DNA from: Schistocephalus solidus
Taxonomy: Eukaryota > Platyhelminthes > Cestoda > Diphyllobothriidea > Diphyllobothriidae
Direction of reading: 5' to 3'
Assembly (NCBI GenBank): GCA_017591395.1
Contig: WEDG01004059.1
Location: forward strand, 27,361 to 91,360
Length of the DNA: 64,000 nt
Below are positions 11,801-19,329 of the stretch, in pieces. The first letter of the stretch is position 1; every line of letters starts with the position of its first letter. The position numbers were made by a program, and so were the translations under genes. The notes beneath the pieces were generated by a model. It worked only from the letters and a program-made list of their open reading frames with translations. It was not told where the DNA came from and ran no database searches.

Positions 11801-14800
11801 CAAGTTGCGGTTAGTTGCGGGCAGTAATATGCATGGGGTCCGGAAAATTTTCCCCGCCAAAAGCAAATACACACGGGCCTCTTGCTTACCTTTGAACTGC
11901 GTTTCATACTAATCGTTCTTGTAACCTTAAACTCATATCTTCCATTTTAATGATATTTAGAGATTTCAGCTATTGGTTAATGGATTTGTGCAGTTACGGC
12001 TTGTGCCAGTCTTGCCTATCTAGACGCCTCACGGCACAACACATCAGGGTTGGTCTTCTGACGGCGTTGCCAATGTTCTATCACAGCTCAAGGAAGGCGA
12101 TCAAAGAGACAATCAGTAGTTATATATTTTTCCGACCTGATGTCACAGTCCGGGATCGTAGTGATAGTAGTAATAGTAGTAGTTTTTGTAGTAATACTAG
12201 TATTATTATTAGTAGTAGTTATTAGTAATAGTTGGTAGTAGTGGTCAGAGTAGTATTATTAGTAGTAATAATAGTAGTATTCAGATTATTATTAGTATTA
12301 ATATTGGTAATAGTAATAGAAGTAGTAGTCGGAGCAGTATTACTAGTAGTAGTAAAAGTAGTATTTGTAGTAATATTATTAGTAGTACTAGTAATAGTAG
12401 TTAGTAGTAATAAAAGTAATATTAGTAGTAGTATTGGTAATAGTAGCCAGTAGTAGTAAAAGTAAAATTATTATTCGTAGTATTGGTATTAGTAGTAGTG
12501 GTAGTATTAAAGGTCGTGGTAGTAGTAGTTCTAGTATTAGGTTTTGTAGAAGTAGTGGTAGTAGTAAACGGTAGTAGTTGTTATTGTTTTATTAACTTAC
12601 GTTCCGATTTTAACCTTATTCGCAGTGGAAACGTTTTATGGAACTTCAAAAACCCTTACTGAACACGACTTTTACATGCAGCGGTCTCTGTGTTATTGTT
12701 ATATCATGACACGATAGTTCGACCGTCGTAGTTCGACGATGTCCACCGTATGCTCCATGGAAGGGTGGAGCAGGGACGGCGACTTGCGCGTGAATTAGTT
12801 TTAAGTGATAGTAGCCTTGCGCTGCAGCTACCGCACTCTCTCCTTCTCCCCCACCTGAGCCCGGGGTCAAGACAGAGTCAAGAAGACCGGAGGCGGGAGA
12901 GGACGCAGGTGGCTGGCGCGGCTGGGTCCCCTTAGTCCTAGCTGCCCCATAGGCGTGCCACCACACCTCCATTTTCGGCATTTGTTATGGGAGCGCAACC
13001 CGAATAACGCCTGCCGTGCCCTAATGTGGCCCCCGTATTGGTCCAACGCATCTACCACGTGGCCTGTTTAGGAGGCAATGTTATATCATACTAGGTAGTT
13101 CGCGGACAGACTTGCTTGTGGGTCTACTTATCACACCCGTTTAGAGCTATTGCAATCTCCCCCTCTGTGTAGGTACGTGTACAGTCAGTTGGATGTACGC
13201 GTTTGCACTGGTCAGAAGGTAATACAGGCGGAAGAGGAGTCGATATACCGTCTGCGTTGTCTTCACCGTCTGGTCTGTCTCAGCCGCACCCTTCTCGAGG
13301 CCTACACCTCCATCGCCTATCTCCCGAATCCCGCTCTCCAGCAGGTCTTCTCTTCCATGTCTGCCTGTCTAGACGATGTCAGTGGCAGCAACTACATGAG
13401 CCTTCTACCCGCAGGTCTGCGCACCTCCATCCGTCAACTCCTTGATGCTCTGCACGTTCTCAACTCTCAGACTCAGCCAGCAGCCATCGTCCCCGCCGAT
13501 GAGGTCTCCCTCGTGCTGGCTGATAAGATGGCCACTCCGCAGGCTCTGCAGAAGGTGGGCCTTGTCCCTCAGCTGGAGCCGCAGTTCGATGAAAAGTGAG
13601 TTCTCCTCCCAGTGGCTGTTTGCATTGCTCCGTCTGTCGTTAAAAGTACGTGGGTGTTCAAGCCCCAAAGGCTTTCCCTGTAATATCGAGTTGCGACTGC
13701 GTTGACAACCAAACACGGGCAGAAGGCAAAAGTATGTAATGTATGTATGGTATGTAATAGTATACCACCTACTCCTTCTATAACTAAATACGTGGTTGAT
13801 TATGTTTAAATAACACGGGTTGTCTCCGAAAGTGATCTTTACTGTATTAACCGGTTTGTTATTTCCGATATTTTTGCTCTAACACTGCACTCTTGTCATG
13901 TTAGTTGACGCAGCGCTATAGCAATTCATCTTCATCGCCACAGACCCCTCAGCTGTGGGTGTTCGTTGGATAGTGCTCATTGGCGCTAACTGGTATTGTT
14001 GCTCTTTGATTTCGATTATTCACAATGATCAGAGGAAATTAAGATGCCGATTTCGACCAGCCATCTACCAGATGGAAGCCAACATGACTTGGGGGCAAGG
14101 ATTACTTGTATGGCCCCCTACACAGGACCTGAGAACAGGCGCGTCCACAATGGTGGATTTGCCCAAAATTCCGGAGAAATAAGGTTTAGGTTTATTGTTA
14201 GAGTTCGGATTCAATTTGAGGTTAGGTTTAAGTTTGGATGAAGTTTAAAGTTAGGGTTGTGTTTATGAATGGTAGATAGGCGTTCGCTGGTCGTTTAAAG
14301 GACTCACTCGTCTCGTTGTGCCTTGAGGTTGACTCTAAAGCCCCACCAGCAGCCGCACAGAGACTAGTATTATAGGCAGAATTACGTTACCGACAAAGAA
14401 AAGGGAGACTTTAATAGCCATTGCTGCCTTAGTAGCCGTCTTCAACCAGCCATACCCAACCCCGAGTGTTGCCACACTCGAGTTTCGAACCGGCGACCTG
14501 TTGATCAGAAGTGCAACGCTCTCACCATTGAGTCATGGGCTCGTTGTTTTGCCAGTTTCGATCGGGAATATTAAAAATGGTAGATTAGCACTCACCGATC
14601 GGCTACAGAACGCACTCGTCCCGTTGTGCTTTGGGGCTAACTCCTCAGCCCCGCTAGCAGCCGCGCAACGGCTACTGTTGTGGGCAGAATGACGTTCTTG
14701 ACAAAGACAAGTGAGACTGCAATGGTCATTTGTGCTTTTCTAACCGTTGTCAACCAGCCATACCCAACTCCAGGTGGTGCCCCAGCCGAACCTCGAACCC

Positions 14801-17790
14801 GCAACCTGTTGATCAGAAGTTTGAGCGTTGGAATTCCGATTAACAGGTCGCGGGTTTGAATTCCGGGTGGGGCACCACCCGGGGTTGGGTATCGATGGCT
14901 AATCAGGCGGAAATTGCCGTTCCAGTCTCTATTCATCTGGCCTATTCTACTACTAGACGCTGTGCGGCTGCTAACGGGGCTCGAGCGTGAACCTCAAGGC
15001 AGAGCGGAACGAGTGAGTTCTGTTAGCGATCGGTGAGCATTCATCAACGAATGCAAGTTTCTTTTCTGTGTAGATAATATCCTTGTGTTTAGTTAGTCTT
15101 AACCATAGGGTTAGTGTAAAAGCTAGGCCTAGGGTTGTGCTTGCGGTTAGTTAACCATTGAGTTAGGGTTAAGATCGTGGTCATGGTTTCGGTTTATGTC
15201 AGGGACATTGTTAGGGGCAGGACACGGAGATATTTACCTTCCCTGGAATTATGCGCAAAGCCAACTTTACTAATTCGGCGAGGCGTTTCTATGTCCGTGT
15301 CTGGTTTGGGGGGCCGTATGAATAACCCCTACCGACCTGCGCTTAGACCCTAGGCCCATTTCCTCCTTCATGCTTGACTCCTCGAGTCTCTGGCGAACGC
15401 TCGATTGACCACTATCAGTTACCTCCGACTGGCGTCCTCTGTATTTTGGACCCTGTCCACATTTTTTCAACACTCGCCCTCATGTGAACACATTGCAAGG
15501 CGCAAGATGTAAAGTGTGAGAGACAGGCAGGAGTTGGTTTGGAGCATGATTTATCGTATCTACAGCAGTTTTCTCAAACCCGAAATGAAGCAGGAGGTAG
15601 TACCGACAAAGAGAATGGAGACTGGGATACTTATTTCTGGCATACTAGACGTTGTCAGCCAACGGTTCCCAACCCAACGCTGAAATGGAACCCGAATTTA
15701 TCGGTACTTGAGCATAAAGTCCAATGCCCTGCTACTAAGCCATGGGGCTGTTGTCCTGTCGGCTGCAATTGATAGCAGTAGATACGATCCCTGAGATAAT
15801 AAATTTATTCACATAACGTTTCGGAGTCGTGCCCAAAACCCTCGTCAGACAGGCTCGTGCCTTGTAACAATCCCAGTGATGAGTCATGAGAGATTGTGAT
15901 GACCATTTTTGGCTTATAAGTCGTCGTCGGCTACCCATGCTAAACCGCAGATTCGCATTATCCGGGATTGGAACACAGCCTTCGTCCGTTTATCTTCTGC
16001 GCGTCACACTGTTTATAGTAAGATGGGCTGAAATTCCGTAGGTGGGAGGGCAATTGCCCCAATTGACCCCATTTCCTCTTCTCTCTCCCATGCATCAGTG
16101 TGCTGTCCGAGCAGGTCAGACGTCTGATGTCTGAGATAAGGTGCAAGTGGCTGAGAGAACTGCAGCAGGCCGTCTACGCATGCCACACACACACACAACC
16201 CGACTCTCACACACAGAGGGAATGTTTTTTTGGTTTTTCGATATTATGCATGTCCTTGAACAAAATATAACGTGTAGGCAAATGTTTAACTCGCTCTTAT
16301 TTTAAGGTCTAAATTTGAAGACACAAATGCAACCCCCTTTTCATCTTATTTTGTTCGCTCAAGTATTGTTTTTCAAAAACTCCCACGAAGCTGGCTAACT
16401 AAATGTGCTAAAATACTGTACTCGGAACAATCAGGCACTTGGAATAGTCTATGATTTAGTTTTTAAAGGCCGCATTGTGACTGTCTTGAGCGGACAAAAA
16501 CGCTGCCAAAAAGGCAAAAAAACATCTGCCCTCTAGACGTCGAAGCAAGCGCTCAAAATTGTTACGGCCTAACATCTGAGTTCGGGTGATCGGACCTTAT
16601 TTTTCGGGGGCGAAGATGGCAATAAACTATCACCGGCACCCACGCGAGGCAATGCGGGAAACGTTGGTGCATCTTGAGGTGGAGGATTGGCCTGAAACAT
16701 GTCGGCAACAGGATGGAACAACTCATAGCTGCTAAGATGGCAATGGAGGCTGGAATGACCATTTCCGGTTTACTATACGTCACCAACCAGCCATACCCGA
16801 CCCAAGGTTTAAATGACCCGTCATTGGGCGCTAAGTAGTCCCACGCTCTACCACTGAACGTTGGCCAACCGACCACTGCTGGCATTTCAGCCGTCACGAA
16901 CGACGATATCCATTGTGTGCCCCGCCAAATGGTAGGCGCAGGGACGATTAATTGGGCCGTCAGTTTAATTTATCGTGATGTTAGAATGTATCCGCATCTA
17001 CCGCACACTCCTCTCGATCTCACTCTCCCTCTCTCGCCAACCTAAGTCGGGTGTCAGGACAGAGTCAAGAAAAGTGCATGTGGGTGCGGGCGCAGTGGCT
17101 GGCAAAGCTAAGCAGCCCGTCTACGCGTGTCGCACACGCGCCTGTCCGCACACAAAGAATCAGGGTTTTACAGAAACCAGGGAGATGAGCTCGGATTCCA
17201 ACGGAGTGTATGTTCTAGAAGGAGCCATTGCAGTTTGGTTCCGTCCTCTGATGAGGACCGATTTGTCCCGTCAGTCTCCGCACGCACAATTGGCTGCCTG
17301 CTAAGCACTTTAACCCACACCAGCCGTCTGATTCCACTTCAGTTGGAGCTGCGTCTCCTTTTTTTAATGATATTGAACCCTTACTAGTTCCATCCTTTTC
17401 GCTCTGTCTCCCATATTGTCAGGATCGATGCCAGAAGACCGAAGAAGCGGAGCGCAAAGGTGGAACTCCGTCAGAAGTTAGCCAAAGAGAAGCGCGGCGC
17501 CATTAGAGAGTTGCGTCGCGATGCTAGGTTCTTAGCTAACTACGACCTTCAAAAGACCAAGGCCAGGTATGAGCTCCCCTTCGAATATACTGTAATCGCT
17601 GGACTTATTTTATTATGTTCTTTGTTATCTCAGTTCTGGGCATTTGTGCAGTGTGCGCTCATCTTTACTTTTTCGTTCTCGACAGGTCACAGTATCCATC
17701 CTAAATGCTGTCATTTTTTCTTATTTTAGTGATGAAATCCGGAAAAAGAAAACACAAGCCATCATAAACTCTATGCGGAGTATTGAGTAA
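2762..17790 (+). CDS. NOP14: Nucleolar protein 14 (NOP14), multi-exon gene, model incomplete in the middle
   Basis: NOP14 is a nucleolar component of the small-subunit (90S) processome, needed for 18S rRNA processing and 40S assembly. The supporting exons are 2762-2851, 2898-3032, 6052-6163, 6211-6622, 10551-10921, possibly 11002-11090, 13173-13595, 17423-17566 and 17730-17790. The N-terminal part shows the family RRIG block (MIDRRIGVKG) and an acidic/basic coiled stretch. The C-terminal part shows the helical repeat region and the family's basic end (KRGAIRELRRDARFLAN), stopping with SMRSIE and TAA. Splice phases agree for exons 1-4 and for the last three. The conserved central region (normally between the coiled stretch and the helical domain) was not found between 6.6 and 10.5 kb, where the intron is full of retroelements. 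Its convergent neighbour is UTP4, another processome gene. Confidence 0.85.
2898..3032 (+). CDS. NOP14: NOP14 exon 2 with the conserved RRIG block
   Basis: Forty-five codons, phase 0 at both ends. It contains ELKEFGKVGGMIDRRIGVKG, which matches the family's KEYK...DKRFGE block, then an MLRRHIIEKL helix. The donor is TTG|GTGCGT and the next exon recognised begins at 6052 in the same phase. Confidence 0.75.
3033..6051. other. NOP14 intron, no recognised content
   Basis: About 3 kb between exons 2 and 3. No exon with the family's Leu-Thr-His-Tyr-Gly block was seen, and phases do not require one. Several open frames on both strands (for example 4165-4440) resemble no known family. No retroelement domain was recognised. 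Confidence 0.45.
6052..6163 (+). CDS. NOP14: NOP14 exon 3
   Basis: Begins after TTGCAG in phase 0 and ends in phase 1 before GTAACC. It encodes an acidic segment (ASFDDELGGLS) with weak similarity to the region before the family's IVDSD motif. A 47-nt intron (6164-6210) follows. Confidence 0.65.
6211..6622 (+). CDS. NOP14: NOP14 exon 4, charged coiled-coil region
   Basis: Starts with the conserved ADIVDSELFAGG, followed by a strongly charged helix (LLEKIAATKEQRLKRVEENE) and a Trp-containing block (NADTEWSKKVRFMLEKL) that matches the family's DEDWKEI region. It ends in phase 2 at a GTATAT donor. A 33-nt candidate intron (6623-6655) follows, but the sequence after it runs into TGA within 24 codons and does not look like NOP14, so the real next exon is uncertain. 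Confidence 0.75.
6680..8340. other. AT-rich NOP14 intron sequence
   Basis: No recognised gene or repeat domain. A minus-strand open frame at 7836-8156 (Cys/Trp-containing, 106 residues) and overlapping plus-strand frames at 8038-8234 resemble nothing known to me. Confidence 0.35.
8350..8755 (-). repeat. SINE sharing the LINE 3' tail, copy 1
   Basis: On the minus strand it ends with the tail GACGGTCGAACTATC, preceded by the pyrimidine-rich and CTCTGT-containing core also found in the 3' UTR of the zinc-finger LINE at 42.0-42.36 kb. Its 5' part (near 8755-8660, with GGTAGACGAGGGTTAG and CATAACAAATGCC) is not in the LINE but is shared with the copies at 12.7-13.1 and 52.1-52.5 kb. It therefore has a SINE-like plan: own head, LINE tail. 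Confidence 0.65.
8756..9155. other. NOP14 intron sequence without recognised features
   Basis: Mixed-composition sequence between two SINE remnants; nothing was identified. Confidence 0.35.
9160..9320. repeat. Chimeric tRNA-type SINE fragments in opposite orientations
   Basis: Bases 9160-9248 match the 3' half of the tRNA-type SINE in antisense orientation (CTCTCAGACCGCACGACGGCTAG). Bases 9251-9320 match its middle in sense orientation (AAATGGCCATTCCAGTCTCT). This is an inverted junction of two truncated pieces. Confidence 0.5.
9470..10200 (+). mobile_element. Zinc-finger LINE, copy A: internally deleted RT fragment
   Basis: It carries RT-region blocks shared with the copy at 38.6-39.9 kb, including AEEIQGCVNRNERKNIF, FKDATIIHLHKKTGNRQ and GISLLNIVGKIF. 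About a domain's worth of sequence is deleted between GQVLQ (near 9770) and DFKDAT, at a short repeated GQV motif. A second deletion near 9970 removes the first catalytic Asp block. Frames are broken. It lies in a NOP14 intron in the sense direction and is a pseudogene. Confidence 0.8.
10551..10921 (+). CDS. NOP14: NOP14 exon, helical domain
   Basis: Starts after GTGAGCAG in phase 0. It encodes leucine-rich helices (DVLLRLLCRMTAYQAP, VAYIADLLSRLAPHN, MVRGLLLAHILLEMIQ, FVPELVQFLTRLWTTLK) that align with the family segment containing the conserved ...IPELINFLLGIL... stretch. It ends at GA|GTAAGT in phase 2. The phase does not fit exon 4, so at least one exon is missing between them. Confidence 0.8.
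11002..11090 (+). CDS. NOP14: Possible small NOP14 exon, right end uncertain
   Basis: A TTTTGTCAG acceptor lies 80 nt after the previous donor and restores the frame from phase 2. The encoded GMEKCGIFTALVPIPMDV plausibly fits the poorly conserved region after the helical block. No donor gives the phase needed by the exon at 13173, so the end is a guess. A retroelement tail fragment begins immediately after. Confidence 0.4.
11095..11290 (-). repeat. Degenerate LINE/SINE tail fragment
   Basis: Contains CGGTTCGATCGTC, GACTTGCGCGTGAATTAGTT, GTCAAGACGG and GTCTGGCGCGGC in the same order as the antisense tail shared by the zinc-finger LINE and its SINE. It is much diverged. Confidence 0.5.
11420..12140. 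other. NOP14 intron sequence without recognised features
   Basis: AT-rich sequence with no recognised exon or repeat. The stretch 11330-11400 weakly resembles 14140-14185 (GGTGGNTTTGCNCANAANTCCNGGAG), suggesting another low-copy repeat. Confidence 0.35.
12150..12590. repeat. Imperfect trinucleotide tract, AGT/ATT type
   Basis: More than 400 bases made almost wholly of interspersed AGT, AAT and ATT triplets with scattered substitutions. It lies in a NOP14 intron. Open frames across it are low-complexity artefacts. Confidence 0.9.
12697..13089 (-). repeat. SINE sharing the LINE tail, complete copy with target-site duplication
   Basis: A body of about 371 bp (12708-13078) is flanked by the direct repeat TGTTATATCAT at 12697-12707 and 13079-13089. 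On the minus strand it starts with a non-LINE head (GGTAGATGCGTTGG, then GGGTTGCGCTCC, weakly like tRNA A and B boxes) and ends with the tail shared with the zinc-finger LINE (ATTCACGCGCAAGTC ... GACGGTCGAACTATCG). There is no poly(A). The duplication shows that it moved as an independent unit. Confidence 0.8.
13173..13595 (+). CDS. NOP14: NOP14 exon, late helical region
   Basis: Starts after TGTGTAG and encodes YVYSQLDVRVCTGQK, IYRLRCLHRLVCLSRTLLEA and further leucine-rich helices, ending with PQLEPQFDEK before GTGAGT in phase 2. The last block matches the family's TPRLVKVLEF segment that precedes the basic C-terminus. An alternative acceptor 15 nt downstream is possible. Confidence 0.8.
13600..14262. 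other. NOP14 intron; includes a degenerate GGTTAG-rich tract
   Basis: No exon seen. Bases 14180-14262 are rich in TTAGG/GTTAGGGTT-like words but not in perfect tandem. Confidence 0.4.
14265..14580 (-). repeat. tRNA-derived SINE, full-length copy
   Basis: On the minus strand it reads a 5' leader (AATATTCCCGATCGAAACTG), a tRNA-like head with an A box (GACTCAATGGTGAG) and a B box (GGTTCGAAACTC), then a body with GGGTTGGGTATGGCTGG and GGTAACGTAATTCTGCC, and ends CTATCTACCATTC. The anticodon-loop region (GCACTTCTGATCAAC) is closest to tRNA-Arg(TCT). The A and B boxes would form an internal polymerase III promoter. Confidence 0.75.
14581..14827 (-). repeat. tRNA-derived SINE, head-truncated copy
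   Basis: An antisense copy whose 3' end (AATCTACCATTTTT) joins directly to the 5' leader of the copy at 14265-14580, giving a head-to-tail dimer on the minus strand. It breaks inside the tRNA-like head at about 14827, where an inverted copy begins. Confidence 0.7.
14828..15045 (+). repeat. tRNA-derived SINE, inverted partner
   Basis: A sense copy starting inside the tRNA-like head (AACAGGTCGCGGGTTTGAATTCC) and running to GCGATCGGTGAGC. Together with 14600-14827 it forms a large inverted repeat with arms of roughly 200 bases and almost no spacer. Confidence 0.7.
15075..15215. repeat. Degenerate GGTTAG/TTAGGG-like tract
   Basis: Words such as GGGTTAGTG, AGGGTTGTG, GCGGTTAGTTAACC and GAGTTAGGGTTAAG recur without fixed spacing. 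They resemble interstitial telomere-like sequence but are too irregular to call as such. Confidence 0.3.
15216..15815. other. NOP14 intron sequence without recognised features
   Basis: Nothing identified. Open frames on both strands show no family resemblance. Confidence 0.35.
15818..15848 (-). ncRNA. Hammerhead-like core motif (weak)
   Basis: On the minus strand CTGACGA (15848-15842) is followed 18 bases later by CGAAAC (15823-15818), the two conserved boxes of a hammerhead ribozyme core. Helix II between them pairs poorly and no convincing helix I or III was seen in the flanks. It may be a relic carried by an unidentified retroelement. Confidence 0.2.
15900..16700. other. NOP14 intron; possible pieces of old repeats
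   Basis: Bases 16155-16205 contain GCCGTCTACGCATGCCACACAC, which resembles 17115-17150 (GCCCGTCTACGCGTGTCGCACACG). No other features were recognised. Confidence 0.35.
16740..16885 (-). repeat. Fragment of tRNA-derived SINE
   Basis: Antisense match to the SINE body (GGAATGACCATTTCCGG ... CCAACCAGCCATACCCGACCC), followed by diverged head sequence (CCACGCTCTACCACTGAACG). Confidence 0.5.
16905..17160 (-). repeat. Diverged LINE/SINE tail fragment
   Basis: Antisense tail blocks in order: GGCGCAGGGACG, TTATCGTGATGTTAG, GCATCTACCGCACACTC, GTCAGGACAGAGTCAAGAA and GCGCAGTGGCTGGCAAAGC. It diverges from the other copies beyond 17110. Confidence 0.5.
17423..17566 (+). CDS. NOP14: NOP14 exon, basic C-terminal block
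   Basis: Joins the preceding exon in phase 2 after ATTGTCAG. It encodes RRPKKRSAKVELRQ and KRGAIRELRRDARFLAN, the clearest match to the family (cf. the GAVREIRKDNQFLA block of animal NOP14). It ends in phase 2 before GTATGA. Confidence 0.88.
17730..17790 (+). CDS. NOP14: NOP14 last exon and stop
   Basis: Begins after TTATTTTAG, in phase with the previous exon, and encodes DEIRKKKTQAIINSMRSIE then TAA. This fits the short variable end of the family. Confidence 0.85.
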
Positions 17791-18047
17791 CCTCCTCCCC
17801 TTTTCACGGTCCTCCAAAATTTGTTCTGTACAAATGAAACATAAATTAACATTACACCTAGCTGCGAACTGATTCTCATTCAAGGAAGGGATTTGCTCAC
17901 AACTTCCTTTGGCAGCCGTAAGGAGGGGTTCGCCATGCAGGGAAATCAAGAGACGTTCACATATGCCGATAACATTCAGGCACCTATAACCAACCGTCAG
18001 TCAAGTGGATCCCATCGTGTTCTCCATGAGAACGCTCTGATGAAGGG

Positions 18048-18140
18048 AAACATGATAGTTCGACCGTCGGTTTCGACGAGGTCCACCGTGTGCCTCACAG
18101 CAAGGTAGCGCAGCGGCGGTAACTGGTGCGTGAATTAGAT
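18048..18140 (-). repeat. LINE/SINE tail fragment
   Basis: ATAGTTCGACCGTCGGTTTCGACGAGGTCCACCG and TGGTGCGTGAATTAG are the antisense of the shared 3' terminus. Only about 90 terminal bases are kept, as expected for a strongly 5'-truncated insertion. Confidence 0.65.
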
Positions 18141-18256
18141 CACGCCTGAGACTCGTATTTCGTTCAAGACCCACGAGGAGATCGAATATCAAACTTCACC
18201 AAAGAGAACTCAGATACCGATCACGGTCATCCGTCACATAAACGGCACGAAATAGT

Positions 18257-18425
18257 AACTTATCGCACCCAGAAGACAATTGCGCCATGAGCGTGCCATT
18301 GAAACCAGGGCCTTTTGTCGCTTCTTGAAGTATGCCTGGATGTCGTTTCCCCTGAGGCCCTCGAAGCGCCGCAAGGAAGAATTCTGCGTAACACAAGCTG
18401 GCGAATTCTTTTGCAGCGCTCTATG
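18257..18425 (+). CDS. Possible exon of an unknown gene
   Basis: An open frame after CGCACCCAG encodes a Phe/Trp/Arg-rich segment (RAFCRFLKYAWMSFPLRPSK ... QAGEFFCSAL) and ends near a GTAGGA donor at 18425. Composition looks protein-like but no family was recognised. The minus strand is also open here, so coding status is uncertain. Confidence 0.2.
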
Positions 18426-18499
18426 GTAGGAACGTATACTTTACTGATTTTGATTTGGCAAAGAAAGTCTGCGTCAGTAGCCCGTATGCATTTACATAG

Positions 18500-18747
18500 G
18501 TATTCGGCAGAGCGCATGTCTCAGCCGATAGCACGTTAAAGTCAGTCAGATTTGTCCCGTCATGTATCATTACAGATTCGTCGGTCTCCAGTGGACAGTT
18601 AAATGTTGGTGACCACCTTCTCTTGTAGTCGGTCCATAACATACTACCGAGGGAAGCTGAGCCAGTTGCCACGCCGACCCCGCAGACCATAAAATAGAGA
18701 TTGGTTTGGTGCCAGCTTTCGCCGGACGCGGTCAGGGGCACATCCAA
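18500..18747 (-). CDS. Unknown open frame
   Basis: A minus-strand frame with balanced composition (SGESWHQTNLYFMVCGVGVA ... DYKRRWSPTFNCPLE). It resembles nothing known to me. It may be an exon or a relic of a mobile element. Confidence 0.2.
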
Positions 18748-18982
18748 CTGAATTTGACAGGGATACAGTCTCTCTAGTCGGTGGCTAGAGGGGAAGGGGA
18801 GTTAACTAGTTGTGTTCGTAACCAACAGTGCATTCGCTCGTAGGAAGGGACACCGGAGGATGGATAGAAGGCATCAAATTTCGAATATTCTCTTCAAGCG
18901 TAAGCTATATCCCGCAGCCTTATTGAACGATTGCGTAAATACAGGTTTCCAATAGTGTCCATTTAATCTCTCATCCTTGCAG

Positions 18983-19326
18983 TCAGACGAATTTTACCCT
19001 GCTAAACCGGAGGCCCTTACTTCGTTACCGTCTCTGTTCAGGAGACATCTGCAGATTAGCGAAGTTGCGCGCATTACTCTCTACCGTGACTCAGCAGGTG
19101 CGTCATACCGTGTAAAACCAGACGACCGTGACTTTCTTCGCCCCTTCTTTAATTCGCAGAAGTGACCCAAACCGCAATGTTATCAGCGCGATCAAGACCT
19201 ACAATACGTGGGTTAGTTATCCACCTCACTGGTGGAGTGGTTTGCCAATTGCATGTACATAGTATTGGTGAAAGGTATAACCCTGTGAATGCCGGAGGTG
19301 GAGGCTCCCCTGCATATTTAGTTCCT
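18983..19326 (+). CDS. Two possible exons of an unknown gene
   Basis: Exon a (18983-19097) follows TCTCATCCTTGCAG. Exon b (19160-19326) follows a long pyrimidine tract ending TTTAATTCGCAG. The 62-nt intron between them (GTGCGT...GCAG) keeps the frame open from SDEFYPAKPEALTSL through TIRGLVIHLTGGVVCQLHVH to TAG. The splice signals are good, but the protein is unrecognised and no further exon was linked. Confidence 0.25.
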
Positions 19327-19329
19327 TAG

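Noticed and set aside
12232..12453. Valine-rich open frame
   Set aside because: It is entirely within the trinucleotide repeat and is a translation artefact.
15075..15215. Interstitial telomere
   Set aside because: TTAGGG-like words are irregular and never in perfect tandem, so a telomeric origin is not supported.
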